This document shows positions 8,648-15,741 of a stretch of DNA of 19,524 nt, in pieces. A program made the position numbers and the translations under genes. This DNA comes from an uncultured Eubacteriales bacterium (GTDB taxonomy: Bacteria; Bacillota; Clostridia; Oscillospirales; Acutalibacteraceae). The notes beneath the pieces are model-generated. The model did no database searches. It was not told the origin of the DNA and worked only from the letters and a program-made list of their open reading frames with translations. Positions within the stretch are counted from its first letter, which is position 1; each line of letters opens with the position of its first letter. Location of the stretch: positions 1-19,524 of the forward strand of contig ONIF01000009.1 of the NCBI GenBank assembly GCA_900317795.1. Direction: 5' to 3'.

Positions 8648-8688
8648 AACTGCATTACTGTTTTTTAATGGTAATGCAGTTATTTTTT
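8648..8688 (+). terminator. Rho-independent terminator after mltG
   Basis: AACTGCATTAC (8648-8658) pairs perfectly with GTAATGCAGTT (8671-8681) across a 12-nt loop. The 11-bp stem is followed by A and six T (8683-8688). It closes the DJ-1/cyclo-ligase/mltG unit, and the ATPase promoter starts 11 nt later. Confidence 0.88.
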
Positions 8689-8698
8689 GATTTATGAC

Positions 8699-8727
8699 TT
8701 GTAAAAAACGAAAAATAAGTATATAAT
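8699..8727 (+). promoter_or_regulatory. Promoter of the A/V-type ATPase operon
   Basis: TTGTAA (8699-8704) and a perfect TATAAT (8722-8727) are separated by 17 nt, directly after the upstream terminator and about 40 nt before the first ATPase gene. It is the only good promoter I see for the operon. Confidence 0.72.
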
Positions 8728-8766
8728 CAAATCAGCAATCTACAGCAAAGGAGTGAATGTTTTTTT

Positions 8767-9075
8767 ATGGAGGAAATGATTGCCAAAATAGTTGAAATGG
8801 ACAAAAAAGCCCGTGAAATGAATGAAAAGGCTCAGAAAACCAAACTCAACTATGAAAATGAAGTCCTGCTCACAAAAGAGAAAATTAAAACCGACTATCT
8901 TGAAAGAGCAAATAAACGTATTTCCATCAATCAGCAGACCGCTCAAAAACGTGCAGATGAAAAGCTTGCGGGAATTACCGAAAAAAATCAAGCTGTCATT
9001 GAAAAACTCGAAAAATCCTATGCCGAAAACGGTGATAAATGGGTAAATGAAATAGTGGAAAGAGTTATCAATTAA
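8767..9075 (+). CDS. atpH: A/V-type ATPase peripheral-stalk subunit G/H
   Basis: The 102-residue product is almost wholly charged alpha-helical coiled coil, rich in Lys and Glu with heptad-spaced hydrophobics, and has no membrane segment. This is the usual look of the short peripheral-stalk subunit (called H or G, NtpF in Enterococcus). It pairs with subunit E to tie the A/B head to the membrane subunit. Identity rests on this shape and on its place as first gene of the operon, since the family has few fixed residues. An AAAGGAG site lies 13 nt before the ATG, rather far. A second in-frame ATG at codon 4 (8776) is possible but would have only the GGAGG inside the gene, too close. Confidence 0.82.
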   Translation: MEEMIAKIVEMDKKAREMNEKAQKTKLNYENEVLLTKEKIKTDYLERANKRISINQQTAQKRADEKLAGITEKNQAVIEKLEKSYAENGDKWVNEIVERVIN

Positions 9076-9105
9076 AGCGGAATGTTGAGGATTGATATGA
9101 AAAAT

Positions 9106-9139
9106 CTCTCCACACTCCACTCCCCACTCTCCACACTCA
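9106..9139 (+). repeat. Heptamer repeat (CTCTCCA family, 5 units)
   Basis: Five consecutive 7-nt units, CTCTCCA, CACTCCA, CTCCCCA, CTCTCCA and a partial CACTCAT, fill the gap between the G/H and C subunit genes. The complementary word (TGGAGAG) builds the arms of the duplicated element at 12158-12472. Only one arm is present here, with no partner arm nearby. Confidence 0.85.
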
Positions 9140-9157
9140 TATAAAGGGGGTGACTTT

Positions 9158-10192
9158 GTGTCATCACAGTCAGCAAATGCCATTCTTGCAAAAGCAAGGG
9201 CTATGTATGGAAAATGCCTTAAAGAAGCCGACTATCAAGGACTGCTCAACTGTAAAAGCGTTACCGAAATAGCCGCTTATCTCAAACAGCGTACTGCTTA
9301 TTCCTCTGCAATAAGCGGTATGAATGAAAATGAAATACATCGTGGACAGCTTGAAACAAAACTCCGTCAGGAATTGTATTTTGACCTTTTCGCCCTGTCA
9401 AGATATGCCCATGAAGATACTCTCGCATTTTCCGATTTCGTCATTTCCAAAATGGAAATTGAACAAATTATCAAATGTCTTATGCTCGTCAATATAGGCA
9501 AGCCCGAAGAATACGTATATTCCATGCCGCTGTCACTTGACAAGTTCGCCAAAATCAGTCTTGAAGCCCTTGCAGGTGTCCGCTCATACAGCGATATGCT
9601 TGACGCTCTCAAAGGCTCGCCTTATTATTCCGTTCTTTTGCAGTTCAGTCCAAAGGATAACGAAAGAATTAATATCACTTATATAGAAATCGCTCTCGAA
9701 AACAAAAGCTATGAAAAAGCGATCGAAACAATTCAAAACGGCAAGCATAAAAGCGATAAAAAAGAACTTCTCGATATATTTTCCTCTATGCTTGATATTG
9801 AAAATATGTCAAGAATCATCAGACTTAAAAAATATTACGGCTTTTCGGAGGAAGAAATTATGCCTATGCTCATACCCTACGGCAGACTTTCCCAAAAAAT
9901 GCTTTCCGAACTCTGCAAAGCCGAAAATGTCGATAAAATATTTGACATTCTGAAAAATACCTATATAGGCAGGCTTATTTCCGAACTCCGCTGCCATGAA
10001 CAAAATCAAATGGCAGATGTTATGATATACAATTACTGCCGCCATCATTTGAGGCTCTCGCCTAATCCCACTATCGTTATGATTTCTTATATATATCTGC
10101 GTGAGATAGAACTTAAAAATATCGTCAATCTCATAGAGGCTGCACGATACGGCTTACCCGCTGACGAGAAGGCTAAACTTCTTATCAAATAA
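9158..10192 (+). CDS. atpC: A/V-type ATPase subunit C (d-type, AC39 family)
   Basis: Subunit C is a funnel-shaped cytoplasmic protein that sits on the rotor ring and couples it to the central stalk. The 344-residue product fits the AC39/NtpC family in length and in its all-helical composition. Marks include an N-terminal NAILAKARAMYGK segment, followed by an LKQRTAY helix, and later INITYIEIALE and YNYCRHHLRL segments, with a closing SYIYLREIELKNIVNLI helix. The start is GTG at 9158 with AAAGGGGG before it. Its place between the stalk and membrane subunits supports the call. The next gene follows after a clean 32-nt gap. Confidence 0.9.
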   Translation: MSSQSANAILAKARAMYGKCLKEADYQGLLNCKSVTEIAAYLKQRTAYSSAISGMNENEIHRGQLETKLRQELYFDLFALSRYAHEDTLAFSDFVISKMEIEQIIKCLMLVNIGKPEEYVYSMPLSLDKFAKISLEALAGVRSYSDMLDALKGSPYYSVLLQFSPKDNERINITYIEIALENKSYEKAIETIQNGKHKSDKKELLDIFSSMLDIENMSRIIRLKKYYGFSEEEIMPMLIPYGRLSQKMLSELCKAENVDKIFDILKNTYIGRLISELRCHEQNQMADVMIYNYCRHHLRLSPNPTIVMISYIYLREIELKNIVNLIEAARYGLPADEKAKLLIK

Positions 10193-10224
10193 ATTTTTGC
10201 AAATTTTTTAAAGGAGGTGATCTC

Positions 10225-12171
10225 GTGTCAGTGAAGCAGGTCAAAGCGATAAGCATAATAGGTCTGATGTCAGAGCTTAATAAAGCTGTCAAATTCTGCG
10301 GTGATTCCCAGATGTTTCACCCTGATGATACTATGCTTTTCTACTCCGATACTCAAAACTTTGTCCCCCTGCATAATAAAAATACTTATGCCGAGTATAT
10401 CCGTCAATTAGAGGACTCCGCCAAACTTCTTGGATTCAAGCTTGAATACAAAAAGTCCAAAGACCTCAATGCTGGTGAAAGTGCGGTGATAAAATACGTC
10501 AGCTACTTTGTTTCAAAAACAAGCGGTCTTGCCGATAAAAAACTTCATTTACAGCAGGATATCGAACAATGCAAAAGGGATATTGAAAAAGTAAATCACT
10601 TTGTAGGGAGCAATATCAATTTCACGGAAGTTCTCCAATGTGAATTCATAACCCCGAATTTCGGCAGAATGCCTGTCGAAAGCTATGAAAAGCTTGCACA
10701 ATATGCCGAAAATCCCTATGTGCTTTTCTTCCCGTACACGAGCGACAGTACACATTATTGGGGTGCATATTTCACTCCCCCCGAACAAAAAGAAGATGTT
10801 GACAGAATTTTCTCCTCGCTGTATTTCGAGAAATTCGACATTCCGAAATCGGCAGGCACTCCCGAACAATACAAGTCAACTCTTGAAAAAAAGCTTGAAG
10901 AACTGGAACATGAACTTGAAGAAGTTCAATATAAAATCGACGATTTGCTTGAAGACGAAAAAGAAAAATGCTGTGCCTATTACAGCAAGCTTCAGGAATT
11001 CGACTCCTACAACGAGATTAAAAACCACGTCTATAAGTATAACAAGAGTTTTATTTTGGTCGGCTGGATTCCTGCCGAAAAAGAAGATTTCTTTAAAAAA
11101 CAGCTTGACGGCATAAAAAGTATTGAATACTCCATAACAGACGGCAAAGACGTTTTGAAACTCTCTCCCCCTGTTATTATGAAAAATCCGCCTTTTGTAA
11201 GGCTGTATGAATTTTTCGTCAAAATGTACGGTATGCCCAATTATAACGAGTTTGACCCGACTTTATTCGTTGCCGTTACATATACCCTTTTCTTCGGTAT
11301 CATGTTCGGTGATGTCGGTCAAGGACTTACTCTTTCAATCATCGGATTTTTAATGTGGAAATTCAAGAAAATGGAAATCGGCAAAATCCTTGTCCCCTGC
11401 GGTATATCAGGCACGATATTCGGCTTTTTATACGGCTCCGTATTCGGATTTGAACACGCCCTTGACGGCATACATTCCGCCCTTTTCGGCACTGACGGCA
11501 AACTCTTTGAAGTAATGGAGTCTGACAGCATTAACCTCATCATTTACGGCTCTGTTGTAATAGGCTTTGTCACGATTGCAATATCAATGATAGTGAATAT
11601 CTTCTCATGCTTCAAGAGAAAAGACCTTGAAAATGCCCTTTTCGGTGCAAACGGCATTGCAGGATTTGTATTTTACGTTTCACTTTTGGTAGGTCTTGTT
11701 TTGCAGATGTTCTTGGGACTGGAAGTGATGAACCCCGTTTATATCATTTTCCTTATCGCACTTCCGCTTGTCGCAATTTTCCTCAAAGAACCTCTCGGCA
11801 CTCTCATAGAGAAAAAGAAACATGATGAGCCTTTCAAATGGGGTGCATACTGTACACAAAGTTTCTTTGAAGTCTTTGAAATATGCCTGAGCTACGTCAC
11901 AAACACTATGTCATTTTTGCGTGTAGGTGCATATATCCTCGTTCATGCAGGCATGATGCTCGTTGTATTCACCCTTGCCAACATGGCCGGAAATGCAGTC
12001 GGCTATATTATCGCACTTGTACTCGGCAACGGAGTTGTTATGGCTCTCGAAGCTCTCCTCGTTGCGATTCAGGTACTCCGTCTTGACTACTACGAGATTT
12101 TCAGCCGTTTCTACATCGGTGACGGCAGAATTTTCAAACCAATTACCGCCAAAAAAAGTGTGGAGAGTTGA
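10225..12171 (+). CDS. atpI: A/V-type ATPase membrane subunit I (a subunit)
   Basis: Subunit I forms the half-channels through which ions reach the rotor ring. The 648-residue product has a cytoplasmic N-terminal half with coiled coil (about 215-250) and a membrane half with about seven or eight helices from about residue 350. It carries the family motifs FFGIMFGDVGQG and NTMSFLRVGAYILVHAG. The latter contains Arg566, matching the essential channel arginine. The start is GTG with a perfect AAAGGAGGTGA site. The last six residues, KKSVES, and the stop are encoded by the first bases of a duplicated repeat element (12151-12171), so the native C terminus was probably altered by that insertion. 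Channel residues are well upstream of this point. Confidence 0.94.
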   Translation: MSVKQVKAISIIGLMSELNKAVKFCGDSQMFHPDDTMLFYSDTQNFVPLHNKNTYAEYIRQLEDSAKLLGFKLEYKKSKDLNAGESAVIKYVSYFVSKTSGLADKKLHLQQDIEQCKRDIEKVNHFVGSNINFTEVLQCEFITPNFGRMPVESYEKLAQYAENPYVLFFPYTSDSTHYWGAYFTPPEQKEDVDRIFSSLYFEKFDIPKSAGTPEQYKSTLEKKLEELEHELEEVQYKIDDLLEDEKEKCCAYYSKLQEFDSYNEIKNHVYKYNKSFILVGWIPAEKEDFFKKQLDGIKSIEYSITDGKDVLKLSPPVIMKNPPFVRLYEFFVKMYGMPNYNEFDPTLFVAVTYTLFFGIMFGDVGQGLTLSIIGFLMWKFKKMEIGKILVPCGISGTIFGFLYGSVFGFEHALDGIHSALFGTDGKLFEVMESDSINLIIYGSVVIGFVTIAISMIVNIFSCFKRKDLENALFGANGIAGFVFYVSLLVGLVLQMFLGLEVMNPVYIIFLIALPLVAIFLKEPLGTLIEKKKHDEPFKWGAYCTQSFFEVFEICLSYVTNTMSFLRVGAYILVHAGMMLVVFTLANMAGNAVGYIIALVLGNGVVMALEALLVAIQVLRLDYYEIFSRFYIGDGRIFKPITAKKSVES

Positions 12172-12313
12172 GAGTTGGGAGTGGAGCAAATAAAACACTC
12201 CGACTTTCAGCCAAACACAAAAAATTTCTTTAAGTAAAAAATAAAAGTGGTCTTTGGAAACAAAGTGGCAGAATATAAAATAACTCCACTCTCCACTCTC
12301 CAAACTCCACTCT
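12158..12313 (+). repeat. Inverted-repeat element, copy 1 (between subunit I and K genes)
   Basis: The left arm (12158-12186, GTGTGGAGAGTTGAGAG...) is largely complementary to the right arm (12284-12313, CTCCACTCTCCACTCTCC...). About 97 nt of unrelated AT-rich sequence lies between them. The arms are built from imperfect 7-nt units of the TGGAGAG family. The element could form a long hairpin in the operon mRNA. It begins inside the last codons of atpI. No transposase is present, so it resembles a MITE-like or REP-like non-coding element. Confidence 0.88.
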
Positions 12314-12321
12314 GCAAAAAA

Positions 12322-12472
12322 GTGTGGAGAGTTGAGAGTTGGGAGTGGAGCAAATAAAACACTCCGACTTTCAGCCAAACACAAAAAAATTTCTTTAACT
12401 AAAAAATAAAAGTGGTCTTTGGAAACAAAGTGGCAGAATATAAAATAACTCCACTCTCCAAACTCCACTCTC
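12322..12472 (+). repeat. Inverted-repeat element, copy 2 (tandem duplicate)
   Basis: This copy repeats the 12158-12313 element with a period of 164 nt. The differences I can see are one extra A in an A-run, a G-to-C change in the CTTTAAGT/CTTTAACT stretch, and loss of one 7-nt CTCTCCA unit in the right arm. The two copies together fill the 322-nt gap between atpI and atpK, leaving only the GGGAGG ribosome site of atpK outside. The near-identity points to a recent duplication. Confidence 0.88.
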
Positions 12473-12493
12473 GAAAATGGGAGGATTTTAATT

Positions 12494-12928
12494 ATGTTGG
12501 AATATATCTTAATGGCAGTACCCGCAATATTTATTGCAGTATCAATGGTCTATGCATATAAAACAGTCGCTGTCGGAAAAAGAACAAGAAAAAGTGCTGT
12601 TTTAAGTCAGGCAGTCGCCTTTGTACTTGTAAGTATCGCTTGTCTTGCAATTTCGCTTGTTGCATTTGCCGCTGAATCCGAAACAGCCGCTGCCGCTTCT
12701 TCAGGCGACATCAATATGGGCTTGTCAATGCTTGCGGCAGGTCTTGCAACAGGTATTTCAGGCATTGGCGGAGGTATTGCCGTAGGCGGTGCCGCACCTG
12801 CCGCTATCGGTGCGACAAGCGAGGACCCCAAAGCTTTCGGTAAGGCTCTTATCTTTGTTGCTCTCGGCGAGGGCGTTGCACTTTACGGACTTCTTGTTTC
12901 CATACTTATCATTTCAAAATTTAATTGA
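12494..12928 (+). CDS. atpK: A/V-type ATPase rotor ring subunit K (c subunit)
   Basis: The 144-residue proteolipid forms the ion-carrying rotor ring. Residues 78-144 are a standard c-type hairpin: a glycine-rich helix GISGIGGGIAVGG (88-100), a short SEDP loop, and a second helix with the ion-carrying Glu126 in VALGEGVALYG. Upstream are two further hydrophobic segments (about 3-23 and 35-59). They lack the glycine pattern of a c hairpin, and the second ends in AFAA like a signal-peptidase site, followed by an acidic-alanine linker. The mature ring subunit may therefore be the two-helix form, as in Thermus. GGGAGG lies 9 nt before the ATG. The Gln seen in Na+-binding rings (GIAQG in Enterococcus) is Gly here. 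Confidence 0.93.
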   Translation: MLEYILMAVPAIFIAVSMVYAYKTVAVGKRTRKSAVLSQAVAFVLVSIACLAISLVAFAAESETAAAASSGDINMGLSMLAAGLATGISGIGGGIAVGGAAPAAIGATSEDPKAFGKALIFVALGEGVALYGLLVSILIISKFN

Positions 12929-12940
12929 GGTGTTTTGCTT

Positions 12941-13249
12941 ATGAAATTCTATTTAATAAGCGATAACGTGGATACACTTATGGGAATGCACCTTGCAGGC
13001 ATTGACGGGGTAGTTGTCCACGAGGACAGCGAGGTTAGGGAAACTCTCCAAAAAGCGATGGAAATGCCCGATGTAGCCGTTATTTTAATGACGGAAAGGC
13101 TTGTACAGCTTTGTCCCGAACTCGTCTATGACCTCAAACTCAACCGCAAACAGCCTCTTATCGTGGAAATTCCCGACAGGCATGGCAGCGGTCGTGCCAA
13201 AGACTCCATTACCCGCTATGTCCGTGAAGCCATAGGAGTAAAAATCTAA
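12941..13249 (+). CDS. atpF: A/V-type ATPase subunit F
   Basis: Subunit F is a small CheY-like central-stalk protein that binds subunit D and regulates ATP hydrolysis. The 102-residue product begins MKFYLISDNVDTLMG, with the family's usual strand followed by a glycine. ILMTERLVQLCPELV and PLIVEIPDRHG are the matching later segments. The frame opens 6 nt earlier at a TTG, but the ATG at 12941 has GAGGTG about 9 nt before it and starts the protein where the family starts. It lies 12 nt after atpK. Its usual partner, subunit D, is not encoded in this window. The stop codon overlaps the first unit of the next repeat. Confidence 0.9.
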   Translation: MKFYLISDNVDTLMGMHLAGIDGVVVHEDSEVRETLQKAMEMPDVAVILMTERLVQLCPELVYDLKLNRKQPLIVEIPDRHGSGRAKDSITRYVREAIGVKI

Positions 13250-13334
13250 TGCATAATGCATAATTCATAATGCATAATTAGCTTGCGGACACCAATATAA
13301 TTATGCATTATGCATTCTTAATTATGAATTATAA
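13248..13334 (+). repeat. Heptamer inverted-repeat element between subunit F and E genes
   Basis: Four 7-nt units on the left (AATGCAT, AATGCAT, AATTCAT, AATGCAT; 13248-13275) face five on the right (ATTATGC, ATTATGC, ATTCTTA, ATTATGA, ATTATAA; 13300-13334). The arms are mutually complementary over TAATTATGCATTATG and enclose a 24-nt spacer containing GCTTGCGGACACC. The element starts within the atpF stop and ends one base before the GGGGG ribosome site of atpE. Architecture matches the elements at 12158-12472, but the unit word differs. Confidence 0.87.
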
Positions 13335-13347
13335 TGGGGGTGATTTT

Positions 13348-13947
13348 ATGCCCGATATAGTGAGCAAAACCGATAATTTTCTCAAAGCCATAGAAAAATA
13401 TGCCGCCGAACAGAGAAGCAAAATTGAAAGTGAGGCGGAAGAATTTAAATCCAAAGAACTCAATAAAGCCGAAGAAGACGGCTTGAAAGAGGCTTATGTG
13501 CTTTTACAGAAAAAAATGCTGTCTATCAATACAAGCATTGCAAGAGAACTTTCAAAAGCCGAAAATGCAAGCCGTAAAAGTACCTTTGCAAAACGTCAGG
13601 AAATTGAAGATAAGGTCTTTGAACGTGCAAAGGAAAAATTGCTTGAATATGCAGGCACGGATAAATATATTCAAAAACTGCTTGAAAGTACAAAGACCGT
13701 TTCCGAAAAACTCACGGCTGATGATGTTACTTTATACGTCTGCGAAAGAGATTTGAAACTTAAAAATAAAATCATATCTGCTTTCGGAAGAAAGTGTGAT
13801 GTGCAGGCATCAAATGAAATTCAAATAGGCGGCATTATGGGAATAAGCCGTAAAGTCGGACTGCTTGCAGATGAAACTCTTGATACCAAACTTCAAAATC
13901 AAAGGGAATGGTTCTGCGAAAACTCAGGTCTGACCATTACCGCATAA
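13348..13947 (+). CDS. atpE: A/V-type ATPase peripheral-stalk subunit E
   Basis: Subunit E forms the peripheral stalk with the G/H subunit and caps the A/B head. The 199-residue product has a long charged N-terminal helix (about 1-95, rich in Lys, Glu and Ala) and a mixed C-terminal domain with TLYVCERD and the IGGIMGISRKVGLL segment typical of the family. The frame is open 45 nt further upstream, but that stretch lies in the repeat element. The ATG at 13348 has GGGGGTG 7-8 nt before it and gives the family length, so I chose it. atpA follows after a 23-nt gap if its start is GTG 13971. Confidence 0.88.
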   Translation: MPDIVSKTDNFLKAIEKYAAEQRSKIESEAEEFKSKELNKAEEDGLKEAYVLLQKKMLSINTSIARELSKAENASRKSTFAKRQEIEDKVFERAKEKLLEYAGTDKYIQKLLESTKTVSEKLTADDVTLYVCERDLKLKNKIISAFGRKCDVQASNEIQIGGIMGISRKVGLLADETLDTKLQNQREWFCENSGLTITA

Positions 13948-13970
13948 TCAAAAAGGTGGTGAATTGGAAA

Positions 13971-15722
13971 GTGGAAGATGTTATTTACGGAATTAACGGT
14001 CCTGTTGTGACTGTCAAAAATACAAGAACTTTTTCAATGATGGAAATGGTTCATGTAGGCACTCAGAAACTTGTAGGAGAAGTTATCGGTATCAACGATA
14101 AAATGACGACTATACAAGTCTATGAAGAAACAACGGGACTGAAACCCGGGGACCCCGTTACAGGTACGGGTGCACCTATGAACGTACTTTTAGGTCCGGG
14201 TATTATAGACAATATTTTTGACGGCATTGAAAGACCTCTGAAAGCTATCGAAGAAATAAGCGGTTCTTTTATTGCAAGAGGGGCAGCTGTTTCCTCTCTT
14301 GACCTTGAAAAAGAGTGGAACGTAACAATAAAAGTAAAAGTCGGTGATATGCTTTCGGGCGGTCAGATATATGCAACCTGCCCCGAAACTGCTATTATTG
14401 AACACAGGTTTATTGTGCCGCCAACTATAAACGGTACGGTTACAAAAGTTCAGCCAAACGGCAACTATAAACTTACGGACACTATTGTTACTATAAAAGA
14501 TGACAAGGGTGTTGAGCATGATTTGACGCTTTGTCAGAAGTGGCCTATCAGAAATGCAAGACCTTGTAAAGAAAGACTGCCTGCAACTATTCCGCTTATC
14601 ACGGGACAGCGTGTGATGGATACCATGTTCCCCATTGCAAAGGGCGGTACAGCCGCAATTCCTGGAGGATTTGGTACAGGTAAAACGATGAATCAACATC
14701 AGCTTGCAAAATGGTGTGACGCTGATATTATCGTATATGTAGGCTGCGGTGAACGTGGAAACGAAATGAGCCAGGTTCTCAATGAATTTTCAGAACTCAT
14801 TGACCCCAAATCCAACAGACCTATGACAGACAGAACGGTATTGATTGCCAATACTTCCAATATGCCTGTTGCTGCCCGTGAAGCCTCTATTTATACAGGC
14901 TTGACGCTTGCCGAATATTATCGTGATATGGGTTATCACGTTGCCATCATGGCAGACTCTACTTCAAGATGGGCGGAGGCTCTGCGTGAAATTTCGGGCA
15001 GACTGGAAGAAATGCCTGCCGAAGAAGGTTTTCCTGCATATCTGCCGTCAAGGCTTTCCGAATTTTATGAACGTGCAGGACGTGTCGAAACCCTTTGCGG
15101 AAGTGAGGGTTCTGTTACAATCATTGGTGCGGTATCTCCGCAAGGCTCTGACTTCTCCGAGCCTGTCACGCAAAATACAAAAAGATTTACCAGATGTTTC
15201 TGGGCATTGGATAAAGCCCTTGCATACGCAAGACATTATCCCGCTATCAACTGGATGAACAGTTACAGCGAATATTTCACCGACCTTGACGCTTGGTACA
15301 GGGAAAATCTCGGTGACGACTTCATTAAATACAGAAATAAAATCACTTCACTTCTCCATGAAGAAAGCAATCTCATGGAAATTGTAAAACTCATTGGTGC
15401 AGACGTTCTGCCCGATGACCAGAAACTTGTAATTGAAACTGCAAAGGCTATCCGTGTAGGATTTTTACAGCAGAATGCTTTCCATAAAGACGATACGTTT
15501 GTACCGCTTGAAAAGCAAAAATTGATGATGAAAGCCATTCTTCATTTATATGCAAAGGCTAAAAATATCATTGCCGCTGCAATACCTATTTCAAGGATTA
15601 TGCAGTTAGGCTTATTTGAAAGGCTTGCCAAAATGAAATATGATATTCCCAATGACAAGCCCGAAATGTTTGACCAACTTATTTCCGACATTGACAGCTC
15701 TCTTGCAAAGCTGACTGTTTGA
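13971..15722 (+). CDS. atpA: A/V-type ATPase catalytic subunit A
   Basis: Subunit A carries the ATP-hydrolysing sites of the head. The start at GTG 13971 gives 583 residues beginning MEDVIYGINGPVVTV, the normal family beginning and length. The frame is open back to 13908 inside atpE, but that extension is not family-like, and an AGGTGG site sits 11 nt before 13971. The P-loop is GGFGTGKT (232-239, Lys238) and the catalytic Glu261 lies in GCGERGNE. The A-type non-homologous insert (about 110-190) is present, with a GGQIYATCPE segment. ADSTSRWAEALREISGRLEE and the SPQGSDFSEPV motif are intact. Nothing suggests loss of activity. Confidence 0.97.
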   Translation: MEDVIYGINGPVVTVKNTRTFSMMEMVHVGTQKLVGEVIGINDKMTTIQVYEETTGLKPGDPVTGTGAPMNVLLGPGIIDNIFDGIERPLKAIEEISGSFIARGAAVSSLDLEKEWNVTIKVKVGDMLSGGQIYATCPETAIIEHRFIVPPTINGTVTKVQPNGNYKLTDTIVTIKDDKGVEHDLTLCQKWPIRNARPCKERLPATIPLITGQRVMDTMFPIAKGGTAAIPGGFGTGKTMNQHQLAKWCDADIIVYVGCGERGNEMSQVLNEFSELIDPKSNRPMTDRTVLIANTSNMPVAAREASIYTGLTLAEYYRDMGYHVAIMADSTSRWAEALREISGRLEEMPAEEGFPAYLPSRLSEFYERAGRVETLCGSEGSVTIIGAVSPQGSDFSEPVTQNTKRFTRCFWALDKALAYARHYPAINWMNSYSEYFTDLDAWYRENLGDDFIKYRNKITSLLHEESNLMEIVKLIGADVLPDDQKLVIETAKAIRVGFLQQNAFHKDDTFVPLEKQKLMMKAILHLYAKAKNIIAAAIPISRIMQLGLFERLAKMKYDIPNDKPEMFDQLISDIDSSLAKLTV

Positions 15723-15741
15723 TTGAAAGGAGAGTTGAATA

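Noticed and set aside
11911..12468. A 185-codon open frame on the minus strand across the duplicated repeat, with an internally repeated protein sequence
   Set aside because: The repetition is simply the 164-nt DNA duplication read in frame. It overlaps the atpI channel region and has no ribosome site.
12158..13334. The repeats as a CRISPR array
   Set aside because: There are no regular 20-40 nt repeats with unique spacers and no cas genes; the period is 7 nt in the arms and 164 nt for the duplication.
14190..14699. A 169-codon open frame on the minus strand within atpA
   Set aside because: It is antisense to the highly conserved catalytic subunit and has no recognisable features.
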